Shown here: positions 40,401 to 48,484 of the stretch, in pieces
Layout of the letters: each line of letters begins with the position of its first letter
Numbering within the stretch: the stretch's first letter is position 1
Assembly (NCBI GenBank): GCA_039105265.1
Contig: JAPFFF010000003.1
Span: forward strand, 8,874,501-8,938,500
DNA length: 64,000 bases
Direction of reading: 5' to 3'
Source: Tritrichomonas musculus
Lineage: Eukaryota; Parabasalia; Tritrichomonadida; Tritrichomonadidae
Program-made: the position numbers and the translations under genes
Notes under the pieces: model-generated
Databases searched by the model: none
What the model was told of the DNA's origin: nothing
The model's input: only the letters and a program-made list of their open reading frames with translations

Positions 40401-40694
40401 AGTTTTATAGAAACAATTATATTTGACTGGGGATTTGGTATGGCATTACAAGATGGAATGAAAAGGACTCGTAATCAACCAGCACCATTTGAAGATCTTG
40501 CTAATGATATGTATGCTGGTCAATTACAGGATATCAAGAAGGATTGGTCCCAAATGGTTTCAGTCCATATTCAAAATATTATATATCAACCAAAGAGTGG
40601 ATATATGAAGTATAAGGCGGAAGCTGAAGTAGCCAAAAATAAACGTCGTACTGAAGCCAAAGTTATGGTTAATGCGAAAAATGAATATTATTAA
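37458..40694 (+). CDS. multi-domain repeat protein of Mav-A2, 1078 aa
   Basis: Counterpart of 3597-8700 but intact and shorter: three helical repeat domains (e.g. LLMYLYTVCQISDEIINNMIQ, YFKYPKQYLKPQ), linkers of Pro/Glu (PPMATPGDPIEE) instead of the Lys-rich linkers of Mav-A1, a Mav-A2-only stretch near 440-540, and the conserved C-terminal region (DLNGDQVDDIVLVD, NGYKLV, KPRISKRLTPNGYWAS). The start follows an 18-base divergent spacer. The C-terminal region is the conserved core; the N-terminal repeats vary in number and sequence. Probably a virion structural protein. Confidence 0.8.
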   Translation: MLTRIDNEVKSPRDRNILKFIYTECKATDDIINAMIGVTNDRNLYGAKVFSEFMWIRRKWPNPGSDPIEADQVERTKGDLKYRLQEFQYELNNYLKDSEDPGKYEYYQNKVQNNNLRGTLRLLYVICGVSKEIIDNMIFVINNPDLYNDEIRQTLKNIDDICNGFNRNNAGVKQTLKQSLKNDATTYFRNPNKYLKPPEKPPMAPPQIPLSEFPEVESPAESPGDPIVAPPGDPIEEPPEAPSQKPQVEPSEDSGEEDEEEEAYSEAPSKYRGLLMYLYTVCQISDEIINNMIQVINNPELYEDEIVNEIVEMRQNWVDTDFNDRSQVANLKKRLTLSATTYFKYPKQYLKPQVVIPEAPQVIIPEAPPMATPGDPIVAPSGDPIEELSEELQVVIPEAPPMATPGDPIEELPNRQPVNPEFEEEEEEREFQATSPVIEFPRADRIDHDMNILRTKGILSDDIIKVLPKYYRIADNPECAPRELNPFEIREVRAMVDDIIHNLDSIAEDRSLPIESPKAEAEVSNIRRYINKIRVYENIEAEIEADFEKDVNRENTNNNIFSSPKETMQNPVPNPNDNDAQPVEVEEDDDYHFNVDLSDVQADKKFKYARTPARTPTGKTRPHNYDDIPIAPKSILRPTKINENEELAFYNPNVSIQSSSRGPRGDLNYGVITDRISDRYGSLSLTGNSAQRKQNFLDIIINGNYRVKYIPNAASRDTAQEYCRNHLDKDGTPKYRLLGTNARDPLHNKITDLNGDQVDDIVLVDKRVVPAIVNGYKLVLASPYKKVWKTTHKTREERLAEPFNEWLAKQFSKSIDSVNWKEGKYILSETQDMQKLMNIYGKKGLPKPRISKRLTPNGYWASAFSHVWKLFWNSEAYSDPTIQTLKRATNYLTVANAIFIYYFDQPMKYAVEQSQEFGGKFLTYAQWATWRRVNKDKYNGSLGPAVVKFVNAAIASVVNLETGELIEEDSGKWHPKLQQLISFIETIIFDWGFGMALQDGMKRTRNQPAPFEDLANDMYAGQLQDIKKDWSQMVSVHIQNIIYQPKSGYMKYKAEAEVAKNKRRTEAKVMVNAKNEYY

Positions 40695-40701
40695 TAAACA
40701 A

Positions 40702-41646
40702 TTACTCCTTATGATATTTTCTTTGATAAAACCTATTGTTAGCCATTATTTTTGCCATTTCATCCTGTTGTTGGTCAGTCGATTTAATGACTTCCATTGG
40801 CTCGAATATGAATGTAGGATCATCAATATTCCCATTGGTTTTTGGAGTACCTTCTATATAAAATGATTTGCCAAAGCTTACCAGTCTATCGCGATTACCA
40901 TCTGTGGATTCACGTGATGGTGATTTAGGATGATTGTTTGTGGCTCGCTTAGCATGTTGCTTGAGAGCTGGCAATGGTTTTGTATAAACATTGTACTCTT
41001 GTACGGAACCATTCTTCTTAACCACTCGAATTGGTACGGTTTGTGGTATAGTAGGTTCCAGAACTGGGTTTCCAGGTACTGGTTTGCCAGGTTGAGCATA
41101 TGTGTTTGGATCAAATATTTTTTCATTGAAATTCTGCTTATTATTACTTCGAGCTTCGGGTATCACTGATTCTGTAAACTCAATACCACCACTGCTCTCA
41201 GCAATGCTCTCATCAATACTCTCATCAATGCTCTCATCAATGCTCTCATCATCACTAGAGATGGATACAATCGTATTGGTGGAGTCACGCTTGGGGGAGG
41301 CATTACGGGATGTATGACTGGAGGTATGACTGGATGGTGTTTTAGAACTGTCGCGCTTAGGGGATTTACTACCCAATGATGGTGTTGTGATTGTAGACAT
41401 ATCAAACCTAATCGGTGGTGATTTATATGTTGATGCATCAACTCGCATTGGAGGTGGGGGTACAAATTGGGGTACATTTGGAGGAGGTGGTGGTATTGAA
41501 CGTGGTGGTTGCATTGGGGGTGCATATGGAGGAACATATGGAGGGACATTTGGAGGAACTGGAGGTGGTTTCACAAATGGAGGTTGCATTGGGGGAGCTG
41601 CTGGAGGTTGCATTGGACGTGGTGGTTGATGCAATTTGTACCCCAT
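40702..41646 (-). CDS. proline-rich virion-type protein of Mav-A2, 314 aa
   Basis: The N-terminus is a Pro-rich tract of 60-70 residues (MQPPFVKPPPVPPN), then Ser/Asp repeats (DESIDESIDES) and a C-terminal half related to 2233-3594 (VVKKNGSVQEYNVY, LVSFGKSF, FIFEPMEV). The globular N-terminus of Mav-A1 is replaced. It is convergent with the repeat protein. Immediately upstream in the same frame is a TAA and then a 36-codon frame similar to the Mav-A1 N-terminus, so the present ATG may not be the ancestral start. Confidence 0.65.
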   Translation of the reverse strand: MGYKLHQPPRPMQPPAAPPMQPPFVKPPPVPPNVPPYVPPYAPPMQPPRSIPPPPPNVPQFVPPPPMRVDASTYKSPPIRFDMSTITTPSLGSKSPKRDSSKTPSSHTSSHTSRNASPKRDSTNTIVSISSDDESIDESIDESIDESIAESSGGIEFTESVIPEARSNNKQNFNEKIFDPNTYAQPGKPVPGNPVLEPTIPQTVPIRVVKKNGSVQEYNVYTKPLPALKQHAKRATNNHPKSPSRESTDGNRDRLVSFGKSFYIEGTPKTNGNIDDPTFIFEPMEVIKSTDQQQDEMAKIMANNRFYQRKYHKE

Positions 41647-41757
41647 TTATATATAAATTTGTACCCCATTTATTTGTATGACTAGCATATACCCATTTAT
41701 ATATTTATTTTCAATGCTTTTATATTGACCTGGATATAGGTATATTTTTCCATTCAT
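41647..41757 (-). pseudogene. detached 36-codon N-terminus of the proline-rich gene
   Basis: An ATG at 41755-41757, preceded by the same TTTATTTTTGGGTAA as the Mav-A1 gene at 2233, opens a frame with YPGQY and INGVQIYI. These match PGQY and NGHTIYI in the first 45 residues of 2233-3594. It ends at TAA 41647-41649, immediately before the ATG of 40702-41646 in the same frame. A near-perfect direct repeat (AAATGGGGTACAAATT) spans the junction, suggesting a small duplication. Confidence 0.55.
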
Positions 41758-41781
41758 TTACCCAAAAATAAACTGCCGAAG

Positions 41782-42114
41782 TCAATAGATTAGCAAGCAC
41801 GATAGCACGAATGCATCGGGTTTTATCTCATTACCATACAGGTCTGTGAACCATATTTTGAAATCCCGCTTGGTCCTATTGAGCATCTCATATTTGCGAT
41901 ACTTGGTTTGCCGTCTGTTGGCTAGCATTATGAAGTGGTCACAGTATGGGTCAAATTCAACAATATCTGAGTGTACCATCAAATCACCGATGATGGTCTT
42001 ATTCAGGATAGCACCTACATACTGCACTACGATGTACTTCTTTTTGCCACTATATATAAAGTCCTCAGGTAGCTTAAACTCAGTGGTCTGTGTATGGAAA
42101 TAGCGCTTTGGCAT
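41782..42114 (-). CDS. conserved beta-rich protein, 110 aa (Mav-A2 copy)
   Basis: Two residues differ from 1862-2194 by eye (SGKKKY for SRNKKY). It follows the integrase by 3 bases on the same strand. The near identity contrasts with the adjacent proline-rich gene, placing the edge of the variable block between them at about 41.76 kb. Confidence 0.75.
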   Translation of the reverse strand: MPKRYFHTQTTEFKLPEDFIYSGKKKYIVVQYVGAILNKTIIGDLMVHSDIVEFDPYCDHFIMLANRRQTKYRKYEMLNRTKRDFKIWFTDLYGNEIKPDAFVLSCLLIY

Positions 42115-42117
42115 TTA

Positions 42118-43323
42118 TTAGATAGCAAAGTACTGCTTATAGTCTTTACCTAGTGATGCATAAGCAGTACACATAATGGGGACAGTTACTGTAGCTCGCT
42201 CATCATCAGTCTTAGGCGTTCGACCAGTTTTGGTTTTGGTATACGGTACATATTGATTATTATCATCATCATTCAACTGGAATCTATAATATGGCTTCAG
42301 CAGTTTACATTCGACGTTCCCATTATGGTATCTAATGAATTCGGCAATCTCATTGAATATGCGCCTATGCTTCTCATGCTTCTTCTCAGTTTTGGATGTA
42401 TCGTAATGGACCAATATGATATTACCCTTGCGATAGCTCAGCAGACCATCCATTTGCATATTATTTTTGACTCGACGTAGCCTCCTTTGGCAATCCCTGA
42501 TGTATCTCCACTCCAAATCTGGGTTGTGTTGCATTTGATTGGGTGTGTAGTATATCCACTTGGGTTCCCTTGCTAGATACTGATCATATTGGATTCCATC
42601 ACCTGGATAATTGGGATTGGGCATTCGTAGAGACCGATGCGGTGTGTTGTTATAGAAGTGGACCATCTGTTGCATTAGGTATGGGTCTCCAATCCGACGA
42701 TTATCTAAACCGAATGCATTACGGAGTGTCCTGATGGTTGCATCAACGATTTTGTGAGCGTTGTTGTGTTTGGATTTATCGACAATCACTGCATTGCGGT
42801 CAATCAACACATTTTTGGTACCTCTATATTTATTTCTGGATGGATTGTAGTGGCCAAGTATATCAAGCACTTTGAGTAGGTTATTCTCACCATCGCATTT
42901 GATGGTATTAAATTTGAAGTCATCATATTTCTCAAGAATGATTTTGTTGTATGCAGTCTTGATGGTATCAGCTAGTCTGTTCTTAAGCGGTTCCACAATT
43001 AGATACCGCGTGTTGACATTCACCATGATGAGGTAAATGGTTTCATGGACTACCACGGACTGGATTTCATCATCAGCCCTTGTGGTGTACTTCACAAACA
43101 TCAAATCGACTTCCCAGCATCCGGGTTCCAATGAGAAATCCGGTTTTGAATAGGGACTGCATGATTTCAATTTGAAGTCCTTCACGAATGGCTCATGATG
43201 AGTTTCTGGGTTGATGATGAACCGCGATGGGTCCAATTTCGATATCTTGGATTTGAATGGGTACTTGAGCAGCGAATTGTACTCATTGTCGAATATCTTG
43301 AACGATTTCCTGTTATCAGTCAT
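42118..43323 (-). CDS. retroviral-type DDE integrase, 401 aa (Mav-A2 copy)
   Basis: Intact, with the same catalytic-site pattern as Mav-A1: WEVDLMF, IKCDGENN and AHKIVDATIRTLR, with Asp in place of the usual Glu. It differs mainly near the C-terminus, where about seven residues are missing. TTTTTGCACATTAAATG precedes the start. This element could have catalysed its own insertion, and its present copy could still supply integrase in trans even though its PolB is broken. Confidence 0.93.
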   Translation of the reverse strand: MTDNRKSFKIFDNEYNSLLKYPFKSKISKLDPSRFIINPETHHEPFVKDFKLKSCSPYSKPDFSLEPGCWEVDLMFVKYTTRADDEIQSVVVHETIYLIMVNVNTRYLIVEPLKNRLADTIKTAYNKIILEKYDDFKFNTIKCDGENNLLKVLDILGHYNPSRNKYRGTKNVLIDRNAVIVDKSKHNNAHKIVDATIRTLRNAFGLDNRRIGDPYLMQQMVHFYNNTPHRSLRMPNPNYPGDGIQYDQYLAREPKWIYYTPNQMQHNPDLEWRYIRDCQRRLRRVKNNMQMDGLLSYRKGNIILVHYDTSKTEKKHEKHRRIFNEIAEFIRYHNGNVECKLLKPYYRFQLNDDDNNQYVPYTKTKTGRTPKTDDERATVTVPIMCTAYASLGKDYKQYFAI

Positions 43324-43404
43324 TTAATGTGCAAAAATAGTGGTCTCAATCGGTCTGACATCACTACTTAGACCCATTATTTAGTGGTTATCTCCATGAA
43401 ATCT

Positions 43405-43430
43405 GGGTGTGGTAGAATTCTACCAGACCC
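43405..43430. repeat. palindromic hairpin repeat downstream of the coiled-coil gene
   Basis: GGGTGTGGTAGAATTCTACCAGACCC. In Mav-A1 the same interval (471-603) has two such palindromes plus a third hairpin, so copy number changes between elements. Confidence 0.75.
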
Positions 43431-43435
43431 AATAT

Positions 43436-43669
43436 TTAGTGGTTATCGCTTGATAATTCAGCGAGCTCATTCTCGAGTTTGGCGACCTTCTCCTTCAGAC
43501 TATTGATATCCTCAATCAGTGATTCACGAACGGCTAGTCCATTGCTACCCAGCATACCCCCTTTGATGTTATTGAGGTGGCCCTTATACATATAGCACTT
43601 CTCCTTGAGATCATGCTTGATGCGCTTCAGCTCTGGAATCTCCTTCTTGTATTCACCCAATTCAGTCAT
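43436..43669 (-). CDS. small coiled-coil protein, 77 aa (Mav-A2 copy)
   Basis: Identical to 232-465 except for the final residue (His for Arg). Such identity in a 77-aa protein, next to a block that has completely diverged, shows selection or very recent common origin. Divergent from the 75-aa gene. Unknown function. Confidence 0.72.
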   Translation of the reverse strand: MTELGEYKKEIPELKRIKHDLKEKCYMYKGHLNNIKGGMLGSNGLAVRESLIEDINSLKEKVAKLENELAELSSDNH

Positions 43670-43703
43670 TTAGATATGAAAAAAAGTGTTTTTTCAAGAT
43701 TAA

Positions 43704-43931
43704 ATGTCATATGAGGAACGCCGTGTATTAAGAGATTCAAATGGGCTGACGTATTTCAATCACCTGGAACGTCACATGCGAAATAGGCGAACTATGAGTT
43801 GTACCAAACCCACAGTCCCAAAATATGAGGATAAGGGGTGTGTTGTGCATGACCCAATCATTAAATCAACATCATCAACAATACATCGCTCACTCAATCA
43901 CCAGGTAATCCCAAATAATTCCAAAATCTAA
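43704..43931 (+). CDS. small basic hypothetical protein, 75 aa
   Basis: Begins MSYEERRVL and is rich in Arg, His and Ser (LERHMRNRRTMS), without membrane segments. The Mav-A1 counterpart runs off the window at position 1. The stop overlaps the end of the convergent 144-aa gene by four bases. A T-run precedes the AAATG. No family recognised; it could be a nucleic-acid-binding or packaging peptide, a guess from its charge. Confidence 0.6.
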   Translation: MSYEERRVLRDSNGLTYFNHLERHMRNRRTMSCTKPTVPKYEDKGCVVHDPIIKSTSSTIHRSLNHQVIPNNSKI

Positions 43932-44362
43932 TGCCTCATGAGACTGTTCACTGCATCAGTACACTCATTCACAGTACTGGTGAGCTGATTTATTTTTGTG
44001 GTGATCACGCCAATGGTGTTCTCCAGAGTGGTAATCCGTTTGGTGTATTCATCTACTGTTGACTGCAATGCATTGATGTCAGCTCGAATGCTTGCAAATT
44101 GGATCTCCACCAGGTTATCACTATCGACTTGCTTGGTGATCTTCTTGAGAAACACATTATTGGAGCCATCCTTGCCAGTGCGTTTGGTAATCCTGTACTC
44201 GCATTCGGGGGTGATTATTTTGTAGGTTTTATTGAGGTAATTGGTGGTCTTCTCATTGAACATATCTTTGTACTTCTGGTAGAACAGGTCGAACTCCTCT
44301 ACTGAGTTGAACGTGCGTTGCTCCATCTTGTTATCATTAATAACCCTAATATCCGTATTCAT
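43928..44362 (-). CDS. conserved protein with C-terminal coiled coil, 144 aa
   Basis: The N-terminal part (FNSVEEFDLFYQKYKDMF, then NKTYKI and EYRITKR) matches FDTVDEFNLYYNKNKEEM and GYRITR in the Mav-B gene at 51036-51458. The C-terminal 65 residues are a predicted coiled coil (RITTLENTIGVITTKINQL). In both lineages the gene sits beside the small pVI-like gene, close to the capsid gene. The linkage suggests a minor virion or assembly protein; no known family is recognised. Confidence 0.75.
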   Translation of the reverse strand: MNTDIRVINDNKMEQRTFNSVEEFDLFYQKYKDMFNEKTTNYLNKTYKIITPECEYRITKRTGKDGSNNVFLKKITKQVDSDNLVEIQFASIRADINALQSTVDEYTKRITTLENTIGVITTKINQLTSTVNECTDAVNSLMRH

Positions 44363-44412
44363 TTCAAAACGGACAAAAATATATTCATATGTATGTCGAT
44401 ATTCGATGATGA

Positions 44413-44664
44413 TTAAACCTTGTCCAGTATGGATTTGCCTATATCATTAGCTTTGCTTACGTAATTGAGTCCAGTGCTGATGGTGTCTACAACTGGTCCA
44501 ACACCTGGTATGAAGTCGGCGATTGGCTTGATCCTATTGATGATCCCCTTTCCAATATCAACTGCCCTTGGGATGTTGCGGATAACAGTTTGAGCTGCAT
44601 TCTTGAGCTTACTGCCGACGTTCTTGAAAGTGTTCTTAATCTTCTTGAAGATGCCAATACCCAT
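44413..44664 (-). CDS. small amphipathic virion-type protein, 83 aa (adenovirus pVI-like in character)
   Basis: I place the start at 44662-44664 (MGIGIFKKIK) because a T-run and CAAATG precede it; an upstream in-frame ATG would overlap the capsid leader. A basic amphipathic N-terminal helix is followed by a Gly/Pro hydrophobic stretch (PIADFIPGVGPVVDT). Similar small proteins flank the capsid gene in Mav-B (50698) and open Mav-C (55545). Size, charge and position resemble the membrane-lytic minor capsid protein of adenovirus-like viruses; sequence homology is not claimed. Confidence 0.65.
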   Translation of the reverse strand: MGIGIFKKIKNTFKNVGSKLKNAAQTVIRNIPRAVDIGKGIINRIKPIADFIPGVGPVVDTISTGLNYVSKANDIGKSILDKV

Positions 44665-44711
44665 TTGGTATATACAAAAATGTGATTTCAAGCTTTTTTC
44701 CAAGATACAAA

Positions 44712-46673
44712 ATGAGATACAGGAACGAAAGAGCTCACAATTTGAAATACGAGGTTGGGAATGTCAATGACACATTCCAGAAGATGCGAAATATCATCAA
44801 TGTGAATGATGGTACCAGAAGCTTCTCATTTAGAACTGTCGATTGCCATGACCAGCCAGCCCCATTTCACCAAGGCCAGTACTCACAGATTTCATTAACA
44901 CATCCCGACCACTTCATTAGCGATATCGACAAAGGCTTCCTCACATTCCACATCAAACTCGATTTGCAATTGAACACCGATTTGGCCAAATTGCAAGAGA
45001 TCAATGATCCAAATAACTTCTATAAACTGTTTGTTGGATTTAAGTCCTCGAACCAATTGTTTGACAGGCTAGAGATTCTCCATAACAATGTCAATGTCGG
45101 ATATCAGCAAAATGAATGCATTCGCGAGGGCTTCCTATACTCGGTTTTGAAACCAGAGACTGAGAAGATGCGTCGCAGATTCGTTCACAGCTTATGGGAG
45201 AACATCAGCAATTACAGTCAAACTCATGCTGGTTCATACGTTAATCTCAATAGCTTCAAGGATGGTGGTAAGACCACAACTGAATTCGACTTGAATGTAC
45301 CATTTGATGACTTGCTTGCATTACAGGCATTTGACTTATTCCCTAACGGAATCATTGGTGAATTATCCATTAGATTCCAAGTCAGTCCAGCTGGTCTTGT
45401 ATGGGCTGCCATTGACCCATACACAGTTGCTGAAGCTAAGGCATTCCTAGAAGATAATGATACTGTATCCCCAGAGGAACTCGATAAACTCAAACAAATC
45501 AAAGCACATGGACATCTCAAACATCAATTCACTCAAATCGGTAATGAGGCTATCATCCCAGGACCTGGTGATAATCCAAATCCACCATCTCCCGAACCAA
45601 CACCAACTAAATATCAATTGAAGTATGAATTGTTAGACCATTACATACCTGCTTCAACAAATATTCCTGTTACTGACGTTCTTGAAACATTTACATTTAT
45701 GTTCAGTTATACTGATGAAGAGTTTACAGAGCTTGGAATTGAAAAGACTGATGATAATAAGGTAATTTGCAATAAGCATTATCTTAAAGAACATCCAAGC
45801 GGAATACCTTCATCAAAGCATCCAGCAGGCAATGTTTATGTTAATTTCGTATCTAAAACCGAAGCTAATAAATTGATGAGTGCTCATTACTCATCACAAC
45901 CAGCAACACTCACTGTTAACCGAATGACTATCACTCTCTGTAAGTCCAACATGCAAGGCTATGGTGTTTGTGAAGCCACTCGTGCAAGCATTGAATCCAT
46001 CTTACGTGAAGGTTTAGTAATCCCATCTCAAAAGGTCGATTACCATGCATTCCCAATTGCAGCAGCCGCTAACGGAATCAAGTCTACATTGAATATCCCA
46101 TTAATCAATGTCACAAGCATGTCATTGTTGTTCCCCAAGCATCACAATGATTTGACTGTATTTGAGAATCCGGTTTACCAAAACTGCTTTTTGAATATTG
46201 GTGGTAAGAACTTCCCAGATGAGAATGTCAGTACCATTGGTGCCAGATTCTTTGAAAGCCAATTAACAGCTGGAGACCTCGATGGTATCACACTCCAATG
46301 TTCAAAGGAATTCGAAGATAGCTTCACCATGCCCAAGAATGATGAAAATGGTGTCCGATATCGAAATACATTGAGTGATGCCACATCATTTGTATTCAAT
46401 GTCCAAACAGAACGTGCATCTGCTGGATACTGTTATGATGGCTTAGATGGTGGCAAAGGCAATATCCAAATTCAAGTCAATGGTCAACCAATATTCACTG
46501 GTGATAATGATACATATTACAAGATTATCGAACCAAGTGGAGCCATTGTTAGACCACCACCTGTCCAACTCTGTTTATGCAGAGACACCTACTTCAAGCT
46601 CTCACTCGATGGCCTTGAATATATCGATGATGAATCACCAGCTGGCTCACAAGTTGATCCAGAAATGGCATAA
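44712..46673 (+). CDS. major capsid protein (double jelly-roll type), 653 aa
   Basis: Start at ATG 44712, after a T-run and CAAAATG. Homologues are the split Mav-B capsid gene and the decayed 56982-58059 of Mav-C. Shared blocks: FRTVDCHDQP / FVMEEFKDKD, DIDKGFLTFHI, LFVGFKSSNQLFDRLEI, QNECIREGFLYS, WENISNYS, FDLFPNGIIGEL, GYGVCEATR, INVTSMSLLFPK, EFEDSFTMP, CRDTYFKLSLDG. Length and strand-rich pattern fit the double jelly-roll capsid proteins described in Polintons; this assignment rests on recognition of that pattern and the gene neighbourhood. Intact. The pseudohexameric shell protein of the putative particle. Confidence 0.85.
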   Translation: MRYRNERAHNLKYEVGNVNDTFQKMRNIINVNDGTRSFSFRTVDCHDQPAPFHQGQYSQISLTHPDHFISDIDKGFLTFHIKLDLQLNTDLAKLQEINDPNNFYKLFVGFKSSNQLFDRLEILHNNVNVGYQQNECIREGFLYSVLKPETEKMRRRFVHSLWENISNYSQTHAGSYVNLNSFKDGGKTTTEFDLNVPFDDLLALQAFDLFPNGIIGELSIRFQVSPAGLVWAAIDPYTVAEAKAFLEDNDTVSPEELDKLKQIKAHGHLKHQFTQIGNEAIIPGPGDNPNPPSPEPTPTKYQLKYELLDHYIPASTNIPVTDVLETFTFMFSYTDEEFTELGIEKTDDNKVICNKHYLKEHPSGIPSSKHPAGNVYVNFVSKTEANKLMSAHYSSQPATLTVNRMTITLCKSNMQGYGVCEATRASIESILREGLVIPSQKVDYHAFPIAAAANGIKSTLNIPLINVTSMSLLFPKHHNDLTVFENPVYQNCFLNIGGKNFPDENVSTIGARFFESQLTAGDLDGITLQCSKEFEDSFTMPKNDENGVRYRNTLSDATSFVFNVQTERASAGYCYDGLDGGKGNIQIQVNGQPIFTGDNDTYYKIIEPSGAIVRPPPVQLCLCRDTYFKLSLDGLEYIDDESPAGSQVDPEMA

Positions 46674-46715
46674 GAAATATGGCATTAGTGGTAAAAATAT
46701 TTTTGCACTTTGGAA

Positions 46716-46841
46716 ATGTCTCTCCATAAGGCTAGAATTCTATCAAGTGAGAATGATGCGAGTGTTAAGCAGGAGCAGAATGTGAATATTAAGATCGCCG
46801 CGAATAGACCTCCACCAGTTCAACCGGTATCATACCCTTAA
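46716..46841 (+). CDS. candidate small protein, 41 aa
   Basis: The ATG follows TATTTTTGCACTTTGGAA, the same type of T-run leader as the neighbouring genes. The frame encodes a short polar peptide (MSLHKARILSSEN) ending PPPVQPVSYP. It lies between capsid and the 147-aa gene on the same strand, 42 bases after the capsid stop. The homologous part of Mav-A1 is outside the window, so conservation cannot be checked here. Confidence 0.4.
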   Translation: MSLHKARILSSENDASVKQEQNVNIKIAANRPPPVQPVSYP

Positions 46842-46862
46842 GTCCCACAGATACAACCCCAA

Positions 46863-47306
46863 ATGGAATATACTCAAAATGGCACCCAGGATGCAAATTT
46901 TACTACAGCCTCGACAACTGGTCCATATCTATCAGTTGCTCCAATAAACAGTCCACCCATCGAACGTTCATTAGACCCCGACACTGACGACTTGGGTACC
47001 AAAAATAAATTCCTCGAGATATTGCTGAATATCTATGAGACCAATCCACTGAGGATGAACAACTATCTAGTGTGTCATAGCAATACGCTGATGGAACTCA
47101 TTAAGATACTCACTAAGGCTGACAAGGTTGAGCTGGTCATCAATGAGGATAGTGGGTGCACTGGTTGTGTTTCAAACTCCAAGTACATGAAAATTGATAA
47201 GATATTGGTGTCCAAAAACGGGGTATCCAATGAGTTGAAATATGGATATAACCATGTTTGGACTGAGCTCATAAGACACTCGATATCACTCAAAATTTGT
47301 ATTTAA
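46863..47306 (+). CDS. conserved Maverick protein of unknown function, 147 aa
   Basis: Homologue of the truncated 19923-20272. The first 45 residues are polar and variable, followed by the conserved domain NKFLEILLNIYETNPLRMNNYLVC, ADKVELVINED, a CTGC motif and LRHSISLKICI-like end. Compact alpha/beta in appearance with a possible metal-binding Cys pair. It belongs to the capsid-ATPase cluster in Mav-A; in Mav-B it is next to the fibre gene. The role is unknown. Confidence 0.75.
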   Translation: MEYTQNGTQDANFTTASTTGPYLSVAPINSPPIERSLDPDTDDLGTKNKFLEILLNIYETNPLRMNNYLVCHSNTLMELIKILTKADKVELVINEDSGCTGCVSNSKYMKIDKILVSKNGVSNELKYGYNHVWTELIRHSISLKICI

Positions 47307-47316
47307 ATTTGCATAA

Positions 47317-47466
47317 ATGTCCAGCGCAAGTGAAATCATTATGAATATACTATTGGGATTGATATTGGTGACCAATGTAGTTGAACTGCTATTACTGGTA
47401 TCGGTTACAGCTGAAGATGAACCACCTGAGCTGACTGATGAGCTAAGGCGCACATTATATGCGTAA
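47317..47466 (+). CDS. small single-pass membrane protein, 49 aa
   Basis: ATG after TTTGCATAA, 10 bases after the previous stop. A hydrophobic segment of about 24 residues (MNILLGLILVTNVVELLLLV) is followed by an acidic tail (EDEPPELTDEL). The TAA is 19 bases before the ATPase start. The compact spacing and leader support a real gene. Small membrane proteins are common in internal-membrane viruses; whether this element has a membrane is unknown. Confidence 0.55.
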   Translation: MSSASEIIMNILLGLILVTNVVELLLLVSVTAEDEPPELTDELRRTLYA

Positions 47467-47485
47467 GAGCTTTATTTTTGATTAA

Positions 47486-48484
47486 ATGTTATATTACAAG
47501 CACCTACAACCAACCCTTTTCGACTATACATCTATTGAATTATCAGACAGTTCCAGTGAAGATCCAATTGATTTTGATACATTCGATATGTACCAGAAGC
47601 AGCCACCGGTATCCAAGAGGTTTGATGTGGATAAGGCTATGAGTGAGGCCTATTCCAAGAATAGGGATAAAATCACGAATGCATCCATAAGGCCAATCGC
47701 TAATGGGATCTATGCGTGGTACAATACTTTGAACATATTGGTAGCATCACAAGGCAAAGGCAAGAGCCATACAGTAATTCGCGATATCATTCAAATGAGT
47801 AGACTCAATAATGGGAGGTTTGGGGGAACCCCTGAGGATTCGCAGAATCCGTTCCATATGATTGTGTATGTGAGTAAGAATGGTATTATAAATGATTCCA
47901 CATTTGAATCTCAACGCGAGCTCATCAACTTGCCCATTGAGGTCGTCGCTGATAGTAATGCTGAACGGTATTTGAAGGAGCTCGATTTATGGAAGGAGTT
48001 GTATAACAAATATAGCTCGGTTGGGAAGACATCTATAGACGAGTCCAAGCTGCAGCAGATGTTTGAGTTCCTCCATATCAACAAACTCGGGAAACCCAAT
48101 GTACCACTCAACACCATAATCCTGTGCGAGGAATTCATTAAGAGCAAGCTATTGAAATCTGCATACTTCACAAACTATATCACCCAGTTGCGTCATAAGA
48201 ACTCAATCGTGTACATCAATATCCAGTTCTTCAAGGGTGTGCCAACCGATTACAAAAATAACTGCACATCATTCTTCATATTCAATGGGTTCTCACGACA
48301 GAAACTCAATTACATATATCAACAGGTGAGCATACCTTGTGAGTTCGAGGAGTTGTGGCAAAAATATAGGACCTTATCTGGACATGATTTCATATTGGTG
48401 AACATGATATGCAAGTGGTGTATTCAAAGGTTTAGGCAAAATCTGGGTCATCATCCAATACCAAATCCTGATGCTTGCCGATGA
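47486..48484 (+). CDS. genome-packaging ATPase (FtsK/HerA-type, A32-like), 332 aa
   Basis: Walker A at about 89-95 (SQGKGKSH), Walker B at about 210-216 (TIILCEE), and between them the motif IVYVSKNG; after Walker B come the conserved YITQLRHKNS and FFIFNGFSRQKLNYIYQQ regions. The Mav-B homologue at 51401 aligns throughout (IYITKNG, QQLRRCRHTN, LFVFPCFNRQQLHYIYSQ). This is the packaging ATPase expected in Polintons. It follows the membrane protein and its 3' end overlaps the convergent 158-aa gene by 53 bases. Intact. Likely drives DNA into the capsid. Confidence 0.9.
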   Translation: MLYYKHLQPTLFDYTSIELSDSSSEDPIDFDTFDMYQKQPPVSKRFDVDKAMSEAYSKNRDKITNASIRPIANGIYAWYNTLNILVASQGKGKSHTVIRDIIQMSRLNNGRFGGTPEDSQNPFHMIVYVSKNGIINDSTFESQRELINLPIEVVADSNAERYLKELDLWKELYNKYSSVGKTSIDESKLQQMFEFLHINKLGKPNVPLNTIILCEEFIKSKLLKSAYFTNYITQLRHKNSIVYINIQFFKGVPTDYKNNCTSFFIFNGFSRQKLNYIYQQVSIPCEFEELWQKYRTLSGHDFILVNMICKWCIQRFRQNLGHHPIPNPDACR

